Shown: positions 47,745 to 56,905, counted from the first letter of the stretch. The stretch is DNA of 64,000 nucleotides from Fodinicurvata sp. EGI_FJ10296 (GCF_040712075.1 NZ_JBFCVL010000005.1:434001-498000); one strand, 5' to 3'. The notes: generated by a model not told the origin, from the letters alone. Program-made: numbers and translations.

Positions 47745-49253
47745 ATGTCCAGAATGCCGCTGTCCGTCATTTCGCACGCTTCGCTCGCCGCCGCTGCGGC
47801 CCTGATGTCACTCACGGTGGTTCCACCAACCGCCGGCGCGCAGTCGGTCGCCGAGGTCTCGGAGTCCTTCGCCCATGTCGCCGGATATCGGCCGATCGAT
47901 GTCGAGGGATTCACGAACGCCATCATCGATGATTTCGAATGGCACGGCACACCCAGCATCACGCCGGTGCGAACGATCGGCCCGCTGGCGATGGCCATTC
48001 TGGCGGTCGAGGCCTATGAAGCGCCGTTGGAGCGCGTCAGATACCGCATCGAGTACGGCATGGCACAAGGCGGCGGCGAGCCACCGAACGGGCCGACCAA
48101 TGTCAGCCTTATCCGGATCGACCGCATCAATCTGGGCCCTGCGATACGCGAAGACATCATCGACAGCTATGGCCGGGAGAATGCCCCGCCGCCGGGCGTC
48201 TTCGGCGACGGTCCCCATGTTTCCTACCGGTTCGCCATGAGCCCGATACAAGGCACGCCGGCCTCGATCAACGCGATCTCCCGCGCGGAAATGCCGGACG
48301 CCCAGGTGGCTTCGCTGGATTGCTTCGGATCGCCATGCATGACAACGGCGTCGGTGATCGAAGATGCCGCGTCCTGGCAGAACGAACGCACCGCGGCGAT
48401 GAACTTCGACCAGCCATACGGCGTCTATCGCGACAATGTGATTTCGCCGGCCGCCGCCATGGATCTCATTTCGCTGCAGCACGGTCTGGCAGTCAACCAC
48501 GAAGGCTGGATCAGCTGGAACGGCTTCGAGGCGCGGGAAGGCGTCCCGGAGGGCGAATCTTTTGCCGAAGCCGTGATCGAAATCAATCTGGGGCAGGAAG
48601 AAGCTGTCGATTCGGCGCTCCGCGACACCCATCTGATGGATCACACCACCGACACCTTATGGCGGCGAATCGCTGCCGTATCCATGGGCCCCAATGCCGT
48701 ACCGCACATAACGGCATTCGACGCGGTCGAACCCCGCATGCAGCAAGCTGGCCCTGCCCCGCGCGCCGATCGTGATTCTTCGCCAACCCGGCCCCGGAAC
48801 GCGCCCGGCCCCTCAATCGACGACATCGTTCCGGACGAAGCCTTGAAGATGCCAGCCTATCGGCCCGACGGCGCCCATCTGCCGCCGGTCGCGGCAGCGG
48901 ATCTCGTTGATTGCGGCGCCATCGACCAGAGCCGTCCGGGTGGTATCATTGCGTTTCCGAATGCCCGGGGTCGAAACTGGACCGAAGCCGGTATGGGACC
49001 GGTGACCGTCGGTTTCGTCGGCTGCTCCAACACCTTCGAAGCCAATATCCAGTACGAAGCGTTTCACGGCCAGGACGAGGATCCGACGATCGAGGGTTTC
49101 ACCATGGGCGGCACGCTCGGCGACTGGCGAGCCTTCGAATTCGAGGAGAGGTTCTGGACGGCAGGGGAATGGACATTGGTCGTCTTCGAATACGATGCCG
49201 CAAGCGGGGACCGGCTGGAATATGATAGCGTCACGTTCACCGTCGAGCGGTGA
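47745..49253 (+). CDS. Secreted protein of unknown function, 502 residues
   Basis: An exported protein with a Sec signal (LAAAAALMSLTVVPPTAGAQS). The mature part is beta-rich and includes LDCFGSPCMTTASVIEDAA, a Pro/Arg-rich linker near residues 340-370, and a C-terminal domain (GPVTVGFVGCSNTFEANIQY, then WTAGEWTLVVFEYDAASGDR) that resembles an immunoglobulin-like carbohydrate or protein-binding fold. Cys pairs suggest disulfides. No family recognised. AAAGG lies before the ATG; it follows the chemoreceptor by 100 bp and may belong to the same transcript. Confidence 0.75.
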   Translation: MSRMPLSVISHASLAAAAALMSLTVVPPTAGAQSVAEVSESFAHVAGYRPIDVEGFTNAIIDDFEWHGTPSITPVRTIGPLAMAILAVEAYEAPLERVRYRIEYGMAQGGGEPPNGPTNVSLIRIDRINLGPAIREDIIDSYGRENAPPPGVFGDGPHVSYRFAMSPIQGTPASINAISRAEMPDAQVASLDCFGSPCMTTASVIEDAASWQNERTAAMNFDQPYGVYRDNVISPAAAMDLISLQHGLAVNHEGWISWNGFEAREGVPEGESFAEAVIEINLGQEEAVDSALRDTHLMDHTTDTLWRRIAAVSMGPNAVPHITAFDAVEPRMQQAGPAPRADRDSSPTRPRNAPGPSIDDIVPDEALKMPAYRPDGAHLPPVAAADLVDCGAIDQSRPGGIIAFPNARGRNWTEAGMGPVTVGFVGCSNTFEANIQYEAFHGQDEDPTIEGFTMGGTLGDWRAFEFEERFWTAGEWTLVVFEYDAASGDRLEYDSVTFTVER

Positions 49254-49329
49254 CGCCGTCCCGTTCGCCCGAACCCAACGACCGATCCGACCGAATTCCA
49301 GTTCCGCAACCGAGAGCCGACGACCGCCA

Positions 49330-49779
49330 ATGACCCGCAATACGCTACACAGCCTCGTCATTCCGTCGGAATGGATCGATTACAATGGTCATATGAGCGA
49401 GGGCTACTATGCCCTCGTTTTCAGCGACGCAACCGACGCCCTCTATCTGCATGTCGGCGCCGATGCCGACTGGCGGGCAGCAAATCGGCAATCCCTCTAT
49501 ACCGTCGAAACCCATATCCGCTATCTACGCGAAGTCACAGAAGGCGCGACGGTCTCGGTCGTCACCATGGTCGTCGGACTCGACCGCAAGCGGATCCACC
49601 TGGCTCACGAACTGATGCTGGGCGAGGACTGTGTCGCCACGCAGGAGGCCATGGCCCTGGCCGTGGACCTGGAAACCGGGAAAAGCACGGCCATCGAGTC
49701 CGGCCTGTTCGACACCCTGGAGGACCTGGTCGTGGACGAGGCGCCGAGCTATGTCGGACGCCGGATCGCCCTGCCTTGA
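49330..49779 (+). CDS. Hot-dog thioesterase, betainyl/carnitine-CoA type
   Basis: A 149-residue hot-dog fold acyl-CoA thioesterase. The start IPSEWIDYNGHMSEGYYALVF has the Asp-Tyr-Asn-Gly-His-Met active-site helix, and TVETHIRYLREVTEG is the central strand-loop. This pattern matches the thioesterase found alone or fused to L-carnitine dehydrogenase (betainyl-CoA hydrolysis), recalled not searched. No carnitine genes are next to it. It converges on fosX with a 39-bp gap. Confidence 0.8.
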   Translation: MTRNTLHSLVIPSEWIDYNGHMSEGYYALVFSDATDALYLHVGADADWRAANRQSLYTVETHIRYLREVTEGATVSVVTMVVGLDRKRIHLAHELMLGEDCVATQEAMALAVDLETGKSTAIESGLFDTLEDLVVDEAPSYVGRRIALP

Positions 49780-49818
49780 GGCTATTCCTGTACGCAGCCC
49801 AGGCTCGCAAAAGGGGGG

Positions 49819-50238
49819 TCAGCCGCCCTCGGCGTACCGCTTCAACCGGTCATTGATCGTTCCTGTATGAAGCTCAAACATATGATTGTCGTCATCGTAG
49901 AAATATATCGAACGCCCTTCGCCCTCAACGCGTGACCGGCCCTCCCGGACCTCCAGGCCAAGTTCGCAAATGCGTTCCAGATAGCGCTCGTACTCGGCGT
50001 CGTCGATCTTGAAGGCAATGTGGTTGTAGGTCCGCGTCGGCAGCGGGTCGCCCTCCATTGTCGCCATCCAGATCGGCTCTGCGCCTTCGCCAACGAGGAA
50101 AAAGCGCTCCCTCGACAAAGAGAACGTCTCCGGGCCGCTGTCGTAGACCATTTTCGCGTCCAGAACCGTCGTCAGGATTTCTTGCATCCGGTCGAGATCG
50201 CGCACGATGAACGTCATGTGGCTGAGACCCTGAACCAG
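49819..50238 (-). CDS. fosX: FosX-type fosfomycin hydrolase, CTG start
   Basis: A 139-residue glyoxalase-superfamily enzyme closely resembling FosX, a Mn-dependent hydrolase opening the fosfomycin epoxide with water. Shared segments include SGPETFSLSRERFFLV, MEGDPLPTRTYNHIAFKI and VEGEGRSIYFYDDDNHMFEL. Metal ligands would be H7, H73 and E122. The first ATG (50217) would exclude H7. An in-frame CTG at 50238 sits 5 bases after a perfect AGGAGG and adds LVQGLSH, matching the family start; no ATG, GTG or TTG lies between it and the upstream in-frame stop. Confidence 0.85.
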   Translation of the reverse strand: MVQGLSHMTFIVRDLDRMQEILTTVLDAKMVYDSGPETFSLSRERFFLVGEGAEPIWMATMEGDPLPTRTYNHIAFKIDDAEYERYLERICELGLEVREGRSRVEGEGRSIYFYDDDNHMFELHTGTINDRLKRYAEGG

Positions 50239-50320
50239 ATTTTCCTCCTGTTGCCGGAAAAGACGGCGTCACCGATGCATAAGCGCCCCGGTCAGCAAGA
50301 CATAATGAAGCTGGCGATGA

Positions 50321-51190
50321 CTAATAGCGCACCGAAAGTTGCACGCCGACTTCATCGCCGCTGTGATAGGCATTGAGCGAGACGTTGTCGTTGTCGAAGG
50401 GGCTCATTCCGGTGGTCAGGCGGCCGATGCCGTATCCAACCAGCGCACCACCGACGACATCCGACAGGAAATGACCGTCGTCGTTGATCCGCGAAAGCGC
50501 GACGCCGGTGGCAAGACCATAGCTGACGATGGGAACCACCGGCGTGTCGCGGTATTGTTCCGCGACCACCGATGCGGCCGCGAACGCGGCGGCGGCATGC
50601 CCTGAAACGAAGGACGAATTTCTGAGTGACCCCGGCCCACCCCAGTCCCACGCGTCGTCACCGTCGCCGGGACGTCGGCGGCCACCGACCCACTTGATGC
50701 CTTCGACCGTGGCGGCCGTGATCAAAAGGCTCTGAGCCGCCAGCAATGCCGTCGACTGAAGGCGGCGGTTGCCGGAAACCGCACCGACCAGATAGGCCGA
50801 ACCGGTTCCGATCGCCATGTTCTGAACGACGCCCATCTCGTAGAACGGCTCGGAGACATCGTCCGATCCGTTGCTGCGCAGATCGTTCTGCCACGACCGC
50901 TGAACGCTCTCGTCCAGGGCGAAGGCGAGCCCGATCCCCGCCAGCGCCAGCGCATTCTGCGTCAGCCCCTCGCGGTCCGTGCGAAACGGCTGCCGCAACG
51001 CCTGTCCTGCCACTCTTGGATAGTTGAGCAGGTATTCGGTGTCGAACGGGTTCACGATGCGCGACGTTTCGGCGCCGGCTTCCTGGGCGCTTGCAGCGCC
51101 GGGAACCGCCAACCCGCCGATCAGCGGGATGCACAGGATCATGGCCCGGCAGACACATCCGCCCATGCGGGAAAGCAGGCGCAACGGCAT
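50321..51190 (-). CDS. PAP2-superfamily phosphatase, exported
   Basis: A 289-residue lipid phosphatase-like protein with a signal peptide (cleaved near GAASA-QEAG). All three PAP2 signature motifs are present: K-x6-RP (KWVGGRRRP), SGH (NSSFVSGHAAAAF) and SR-x5-H-x3-D (SRINDDGHFLSDVVGG). It probably dephosphorylates lipid phosphates (undecaprenyl-PP, phosphatidic acid or lipid A) on the periplasmic side. AAGGA lies upstream of the ATG. It diverges from the glycosyltransferase cluster, which also works on membrane lipids. Confidence 0.9.
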   Translation of the reverse strand: MPLRLLSRMGGCVCRAMILCIPLIGGLAVPGAASAQEAGAETSRIVNPFDTEYLLNYPRVAGQALRQPFRTDREGLTQNALALAGIGLAFALDESVQRSWQNDLRSNGSDDVSEPFYEMGVVQNMAIGTGSAYLVGAVSGNRRLQSTALLAAQSLLITAATVEGIKWVGGRRRPGDGDDAWDWGGPGSLRNSSFVSGHAAAAFAAASVVAEQYRDTPVVPIVSYGLATGVALSRINDDGHFLSDVVGGALVGYGIGRLTTGMSPFDNDNVSLNAYHSGDEVGVQLSVRY

Positions 51191-51437
51191 TGGTCTTTTT
51201 CCTTTTGGTCGGTCGAAGGGGGATGTGTAGAAGGCGGGTATTACTTTTGCGTGAATGAGCGGGGCGGTCCGGCTGGACGCTGTCTCCTACTTTTGAGGTA
51301 GAATCGATGTACCACAGAAGCTGGTCGTCCGGAAGAACGCGGAACAGGATTCGGCCCACCCACGTTACCCGAACATTCCGGAACCGAACATCCAGGAGCT
51401 TCTGCGCAACTTGCTGTTCAGCGGTCCGCCAGCTTTC

Positions 51438-53042
51438 ATGAATACCATCGCTACCGCCGTTCCCCGAAAATGGGTCGGGACCGACATCTGGTCACCGCGC
51501 GCCGTCGCCATGATCATGGGCGCCTATTTCGTCCTGCATGCCGTGACCCGGCTGCTCATGGGTCCGGTACTCGGAATCGACGACGCCGAACAGACATTGT
51601 TCGCCCAGCACCTGAATTGGGGCTACCGATTCGCTCAACCGCCTCTGTTCACATGGATCTATGTCGGCCTTGGGAACGCGATAGGATTCGGCATCGTCGC
51701 GGCGACGATCATGCGCTACGCATTGCTGGGGCTGACGGCGTTCTTTCTTTATTCGACGGCACGCCGCCTGATCCCGGACCGGCGACTGGCTGCGCTGGCG
51801 CTCTTCAGCTTCGGCCTGATCTATGTATTTGCCGTCTATTCCCACCACGACCTGACACACACGACGACTCTCGCCGCCACGATCGCGGCAACGCTCTACG
51901 TCGTCTGCCGACTGACCGAATCCCCCCGGTGGCGCTGGTATGCGGCGCTCGGGATATGCGTGGGGCTCGGCGTGCTCGCCAAATGGAACTATGTAATGCT
52001 GCCGGCGGCATTGTTCCTGGCCGCCGTGGCGCGGCGGGAAACGCGGGAGTTGGTCTTGACGCCGAAGCTGGCCGCAGTCCTGCTCCCCGCCGCAGCGATC
52101 CTGGCCGGGCCGCTGGTCTGGGTGTTCTCACATATCGACAGCTTTGCGTCGGTACAGAGCTCGGTCCTTTCCGAAGGCGGCGCTCCGCCGACGTTTCTAC
52201 AGACGCTGGCCTCTGGAACGGCCGATTTCCTCGTCGCCCTGGCAGCGTTCCCCCAGCCCTTGCTGGTCATCTTCGCAGCCGTTTTCCTGCCCGGTCTTTG
52301 GTTCCTCCGGCACGGCCGGCGGGACGCGAGCCCGCGTCCCGCCTCGCACCCCCGCGGCGCGTGGGATCGCCGTCACCGCCTGCTGCTGTCGACGATCGTC
52401 GCCGGTATCATTCTCCATTGGGCACTGGTTCCGGTACTGGGCGCGGTGTCGTTCAACGAACGCTGGATGCATCCCGTTCTGATGCCGGCGCCGCTGCTGG
52501 CTTTCGCCGCACTTGCGTGTCGGCCACCAACCGACCGGGCTGTGCGCATCTTCATCGCCATTCTGGTCGGCGTCACGGCACTGGCCTGGACGGGGCTGGT
52601 CGTGCGCCATCTTCTGGGCGCCGACGCCTGCGGAAGCTGCCGAACGCTGACACCGATTCCGGAGCTGGCCGAACAGATCGCCGATGAAACCGCCTTCGAC
52701 AACGGAACCATCGTGACGAGCGGATTTCATCTGGGCGGCAATCTTCGCGTCGCTTTTCCGGGCGCGCGCGTGATAGAAACCGGCTATCCCGATGCCGTCT
52801 GGCCTCCATCGACGGGCGCCGACGGGCAATGTCTCGCCGTCTGGACGGTATCGCCGGGATCCGACGCATCCGCACCGCGGGTCCCGGAAGCGATAATGAA
52901 CCGGCTGGGCGTATCTCTGGGCATCAGCGCCGCACAGTCGCCTCAACACCACGGCACTGTGGAAACGTTGATGCATGGATCGGAAACCCGCCGCTACGCA
53001 CTCGGCTACGCCCTGTTCGACAATGAAGAAGCGACCTGCTGA
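51438..53042 (+). CDS. GT39/ArnT-like membrane glycosyltransferase
   Basis: A 534-residue polytopic protein with about 10-12 membrane helices and a C-terminal periplasmic domain. The first periplasmic loop has the PMT/ArnT-type acidic motif GIDDAEQTLFAQHLNWGY, followed by QPPLFTWIYVG. Such enzymes transfer a sugar from a polyprenyl-phosphate donor to lipid or protein outside the membrane. The C-terminal domain has paired Cys (GADACGSCRTL). ATG 51438 is used; an in-frame TTG at 51411 with GGAG upstream is possible. Its stop overlaps the next start (TGATG). Confidence 0.87.
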   Translation: MNTIATAVPRKWVGTDIWSPRAVAMIMGAYFVLHAVTRLLMGPVLGIDDAEQTLFAQHLNWGYRFAQPPLFTWIYVGLGNAIGFGIVAATIMRYALLGLTAFFLYSTARRLIPDRRLAALALFSFGLIYVFAVYSHHDLTHTTTLAATIAATLYVVCRLTESPRWRWYAALGICVGLGVLAKWNYVMLPAALFLAAVARRETRELVLTPKLAAVLLPAAAILAGPLVWVFSHIDSFASVQSSVLSEGGAPPTFLQTLASGTADFLVALAAFPQPLLVIFAAVFLPGLWFLRHGRRDASPRPASHPRGAWDRRHRLLLSTIVAGIILHWALVPVLGAVSFNERWMHPVLMPAPLLAFAALACRPPTDRAVRIFIAILVGVTALAWTGLVVRHLLGADACGSCRTLTPIPELAEQIADETAFDNGTIVTSGFHLGGNLRVAFPGARVIETGYPDAVWPPSTGADGQCLAVWTVSPGSDASAPRVPEAIMNRLGVSLGISAAQSPQHHGTVETLMHGSETRRYALGYALFDNEEATC

Positions 53043-54127
53043 TGCCCAACGAAAGCCGCGCCCCGATCTCGGCCCCCGGCACCAAACCCGATACCAGCAA
53101 TGGCACCGACCCGCGGCCCACCATCGCGGTTGTGGTTCCCGTCTTCGATGAAGAAGACAGCCTCGGGCCACTGGTGGACGAATTGCTGGCGGTCGCTGCG
53201 GAGCATAATCTCGCGCTCCGCCGCATCGTCATGGTCGATGACGGCAGCCGGGACGGCAGTTGGAGCGCGATACGAACACTGTCGACGACTCATCCGGTGG
53301 TATCGGGCCTGCGGATGCGCCGGAACTTCGGCAAATCGCTCGCCCTGGACGCCGGTATCCGCACCGTCGACACAGACATCATCGTGACCATGGACGCCGA
53401 CCTGCAGGACGATCCGTCGGAACTGCCGCGCTTCATCGCCGAGATTGACGCAGGGTGGGATCTGGTATCGGGCTGGAAGCGCCAGCGCAACGATCCGACC
53501 TCGAAAACCCTGCCGTCGCGCCTGTTCAACCGCGTCACGGCCGCAGCCAGCGGTGTAAAGCTCAACGATTTCAACTGCGGGTACAAGGCGTACCGGCGTG
53601 AAGTCTTTCACCGCGTGCAGCTTTACGGCGAATTGCACCGCTATGTGCCGGTGCTGGCCCACTACAACGGCTTTACCGTCACGGAAATTCCGGTCAACCA
53701 CCGGGCCCGGCGGTTCGGGCGATCGAAATTCGGCGCCGAGCGCTTCATAAAGGGGTTCCTTGACCTGCTGACGGTCATGGCGATCACACGTTTTGCCCAG
53801 CGCCCCGGGCATCTGTTCGGCGGCGCCGGCATTCTGATGATGCTGCTGGGCGGCGGCACGCTGACCTATCTGACGCTGCTGAAACTGATCACGGGGGCCG
53901 ATATCGGCGGACGGCCGCTTCTGATGTTCGGCGTCATGATGACGATCATCAGCGTCCAGTTGATCGTGTTCGGCATGCTGGCGGAAATATTCAATGCCCG
54001 GATGCGGCCGGGCACGTCGCTCGACGCGGTCAAGGAACGGACCGGCCCGCCCGCATCCAGACCCCCGATGCCGGAGTCTCCCGCACCGACATCCCCTGTC
54101 GCAGGCGAAACCGAACGCCATGGCTGA
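53042..54127 (+). CDS. GT2 polyprenyl-phosphate glycosyltransferase (ArnC/GtrB/DPM1-like)
   Basis: A 361-residue GT-A enzyme: VVVPVFDEEDSL, MVDDGSRDGSW, the DxD-type TMDADLQDDPSEL and NCGYKAYRREVF. Two C-terminal membrane helices (about 275-300 and 310-335) anchor it. It would make the polyprenyl-P-sugar donor used by the GT39 enzyme encoded just upstream. It overlaps both neighbours (TGATG before, 8 bp after). The N-terminal 25 residues and C-terminal 35 are Pro/Ser/Thr-rich and probably disordered. Confidence 0.9.
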   Translation: MPNESRAPISAPGTKPDTSNGTDPRPTIAVVVPVFDEEDSLGPLVDELLAVAAEHNLALRRIVMVDDGSRDGSWSAIRTLSTTHPVVSGLRMRRNFGKSLALDAGIRTVDTDIIVTMDADLQDDPSELPRFIAEIDAGWDLVSGWKRQRNDPTSKTLPSRLFNRVTAAASGVKLNDFNCGYKAYRREVFHRVQLYGELHRYVPVLAHYNGFTVTEIPVNHRARRFGRSKFGAERFIKGFLDLLTVMAITRFAQRPGHLFGGAGILMMLLGGGTLTYLTLLKLITGADIGGRPLLMFGVMMTIISVQLIVFGMLAEIFNARMRPGTSLDAVKERTGPPASRPPMPESPAPTSPVAGETERHG

Positions 54128-55196
54128 TCCTGCGCGTGTGGGCGCGCCGCCTTCGCGATCCCGCATCTGGCTTCGGCGCGCGGCGTTCAGCCTTGCCGGC
54201 CTCGCTATGGCCGCAGCGATGCTGTGGGTTCTGATCACGCCGGAGTCCGCGGCCGCCATGCGATCAGCCGTGCGTGGCGCGTCTCACATCTGGTTTCTCG
54301 CCGCCCTGGCGCTGATGCCACTGATCCAGACCATCCGGGCGGCGCGTTTCGGTCGGCTTCTGTTCGGCAGCGACCGCCGACGGCCGGGGCTCTGGGCCGT
54401 CACCACGACATTGCTGGCGGTGAACACCATCCTGCCGTTCAAATTGGGCGAAGCCAGCTTTCCGGTCATGACACGGCGCCTTTATGACGTTCCACTCGCA
54501 GACGGAACCGGCGTCATTCTGTTTGCCCGGTTCCTGGACCTCGCCGCAACGCTGACCCTTTTGGGTCTGGCGGTCATGCTGGCCGATATCGACACCGGCA
54601 TCGGTATTCCCCGGTGGCTATCGATCGCCGCCGTAAGCCTGACGGCCACCCTCAGCCTCGCGCCGTTTGCACTCGTCCCCGCCGCCCCGCCGAACACGCC
54701 GCCAGCGGCACAGGCTGGCCGATTGCCGAGCCGCCTGAAGACGATCCTCGCCGACATAACGCGGCTGCACACCCGTATTACGAACGCCAGGACGGCGGGC
54801 GCGATCGTGGTGTCGAGCTATGGCATCTGGGTCCTGCACGCCCTGGCCGCGATGTGTGCCGTTGAGGCCGTCGACGCCACCCTTCGCGTTCATATCAACG
54901 CCGGAACGTCCGCCGCCGCTGGTCTGGTGACCAATATCGCCTTTGCCTTGCCGATAACGGGGGTCGCCGGGCTCGGCGCGCCCCAAGCCGCCTGGGTCGC
55001 ACTGGCGCGGCTGGCCGATATACCGATGGCCGACGCCGTTGTGGGCGCATTCGCCTATACCGCGGTGACGCTGACAGCGACTGCCGTTCTGGGGGCGACC
55101 GGCGCCACTCTGCTGTCCTGGCGGCTCGCCCGACAGCCGGCGCACCGGCGCGACGCGGACGGCAATGGTATTCCCCCGCGCCCTGATCGGCGTTAG
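54120..55196 (+). CDS. Lysylphosphatidylglycerol-synthase-type membrane protein (UPF0104/AglD-like)
   Basis: A 358-residue polytopic protein with seven or eight helices. The family marks are IRAARFGRLL, the VNTILPFKLGEASFPVMTRR loop (the conserved P-x-R/K-x-GE motif) and ITGVAGLGAPQAAW late in the protein. It lacks the cytoplasmic catalytic domain of MprF, so it is a stand-alone membrane domain, a type often encoded with GT2/GT39 enzymes and thought to flip or supply lipid-linked substrates. It overlaps the GT2 gene by 8 bp, third in a coupled trio. Confidence 0.85.
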   Translation: MADPARVGAPPSRSRIWLRRAAFSLAGLAMAAAMLWVLITPESAAAMRSAVRGASHIWFLAALALMPLIQTIRAARFGRLLFGSDRRRPGLWAVTTTLLAVNTILPFKLGEASFPVMTRRLYDVPLADGTGVILFARFLDLAATLTLLGLAVMLADIDTGIGIPRWLSIAAVSLTATLSLAPFALVPAAPPNTPPAAQAGRLPSRLKTILADITRLHTRITNARTAGAIVVSSYGIWVLHALAAMCAVEAVDATLRVHINAGTSAAAGLVTNIAFALPITGVAGLGAPQAAWVALARLADIPMADAVVGAFAYTAVTLTATAVLGATGATLLSWRLARQPAHRRDADGNGIPPRPDRR

Positions 55197-55241
55197 CCTT
55201 CACCGCGAACCCTGCTCCTGAGCCCGATCGATGGACACCCA

Positions 55242-56618
55242 ATGCTGGAAATCCTGACCAATCGCACTTATCGCCACCTGTTTGCAGCACAGATTTTCTC
55301 GCTGATCGGCACAGGCCTGACCACGGTGGCGCTGGGCCTGCTGGCCTACGATCTCGCCGGCGCCAATGCCGGCGCAGTCCTCGGCACCGCGCTGGCGCTG
55401 AAAATGGTCGCGTATGTCGGCATTGCCCCAATCGCGGGGCCGATTGCGGCACGCCTGCCACGACGGCAGCTGCTGGTGACGCTCGACGCCATCAGGGCGG
55501 GGTTCGTGCTGCTGCTGCCCTTTGTTTCCGAGATCTGGCAGATCTATGCGCTGGTCTTCCTGTTTCAGGCGTGTTCGGCAATATTCACCCCGACCTTCCA
55601 GGCGACGATCCCGGAAATCCTCCCCGACGAACGGCAATATACCCGTGCGCTGTCGTTATCCCGGCTGGCTTACGATCTGGAATCGCTGGTCAGCCCCCTG
55701 CTGGCTGGATTGCTGCTCACGGTTATCACCTTTCAGTGGCTGTTCATCGGCACGACGCTGGGTTTCCTCGCCTCTGCCCTGCTGGTCGTATCGGCCGGCG
55801 TGCCGAGCCTGGTCAAGCGACTGGCCGACGAAACCTCCTTTTGGGAGCGGGTGACGCGCGGCTTGAAGATCTATCTGAAAACGCCGCGGCTGAGGGCATT
55901 GCTGGCGCTCAATTTCGCCGTTTCCGCGGCCGGGGCGATGATAATCGTCAATACGGTCGTTCATGTCCGTGCCAGTCTCGGCGGCAGCGACAGCGATGTC
56001 GCAATGCTGTTCGCCGCCTATGGTCTGGGCTCGATGGCGGTGGCGCTGTCGCTGCCCCGGCTGTTCGACCATCTGACGCCGCGATCGATCATGCTGCCGG
56101 CGGGGGCTGTGCTCGCTGTGTTGACCGCGTTGGGCGCGACCGCAGACACCTTCGCCATCAGCCTCATTTTGTGGCCCGCCATGGGCGCCGCCGTTTCGGC
56201 GGTCATGACGCCGGGCGGGCTGTTGCTCCGGCGTTCGTCCCATAGTGACGACCGCCCCGCCCTGTTCTCGGCACACTTCGCCCTGTCCCATGCCGGCTGG
56301 CTGATCACTTACCCGCTGGCAGGGTGGCTCGGCGCCCGCGCCGGGCTGGATGTCACGTTCCTCGTCATGGCGGTGCTGGCGCTGGCGGGTGTCGGACTGG
56401 CGGCCGCGCTGTGGCCCCGTCCGGATGAGGAAACGTTGGAACACGCTCACCCGGTTCAAGAACACACGCATACGCATGTGCATGATGAGCATCACCAGCA
56501 CGACCACGAGGGCTGGGAGGGGCCGGAGCCGCACAGCCATCCTCATCGCCACGGTATGCTGCGCCATGCCCACCCGTTCGTGATCGACGATCATCACCCG
56601 GTCTGGCCGTCCGGGTAG
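55242..56618 (+). CDS. nreB: NreB-like MFS nickel exporter with His-rich tail
   Basis: A 458-residue MFS transporter. The body (ILTNRTYRHLFAAQIFSLIG, LGLLAYDLAGANAGAVLGTA, TPTFQATIPEILPDE) closely matches NreB, the nickel-resistance exporter, as I recall it. The C-terminal 65 residues are cytoplasmic and His-dense (about 20 His, as in EHTHTHVHDEHHQHDHEG and PHSHPHRHGMLRHAHP), a metal-binding tail characteristic of NreB. No nickel regulator (NreA/RcnR) is adjacent. It starts 45 bp after the lipid-sugar trio on the same strand. Confidence 0.8.
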   Translation: MLEILTNRTYRHLFAAQIFSLIGTGLTTVALGLLAYDLAGANAGAVLGTALALKMVAYVGIAPIAGPIAARLPRRQLLVTLDAIRAGFVLLLPFVSEIWQIYALVFLFQACSAIFTPTFQATIPEILPDERQYTRALSLSRLAYDLESLVSPLLAGLLLTVITFQWLFIGTTLGFLASALLVVSAGVPSLVKRLADETSFWERVTRGLKIYLKTPRLRALLALNFAVSAAGAMIIVNTVVHVRASLGGSDSDVAMLFAAYGLGSMAVALSLPRLFDHLTPRSIMLPAGAVLAVLTALGATADTFAISLILWPAMGAAVSAVMTPGGLLLRRSSHSDDRPALFSAHFALSHAGWLITYPLAGWLGARAGLDVTFLVMAVLALAGVGLAAALWPRPDEETLEHAHPVQEHTHTHVHDEHHQHDHEGWEGPEPHSHPHRHGMLRHAHPFVIDDHHPVWPSG

Positions 56619-56629
56619 CGGTTCGGCGC

Positions 56630-56905
56630 CGGCGTCACGCGCTGCAGACCCGGGCCCACGCTATCAACGCTCTCGCTGAGGTTGTGGACCCCGGATGACG
56701 CTTCGCGTCTCCGGGGATGAGATAGGGGGCGGATACTGTGTCAATAAACACAGTTGCCGGGGATGGGTAAGGGGCGGCGACGCCCCACAAAGCCACCCTG
56801 CCCCGGACGCGATGCAACATGAAATGTTGCTTCGCAGAGCCGGGGACCACACTTTCAACGCTCGCGCGGAGCGTGTGGACCCTGGATGACGCTTCGTGTC
56901 TCCCG
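56630..56905. repeat. Dispersed mosaic repeat, copy D
   Basis: Non-coding, between the convergent nreB and ABC ATPase genes, oriented opposite to copies A and B. Hairpin 1 lies at 56689-56716 (CCCCGGA, GACGC-TTC-GCGTC, TCCGGGG). A palindromic ACTGTGTCAATAAACACAGT lies near 56736-56755. Hairpin 2 is at 56814-56830 (GCAACAT-GAA-ATGTTGC), and a degenerate hairpin 1 lies at about 56878-56908. Segments match copies A and B in reverse complement. Confidence 0.85.
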
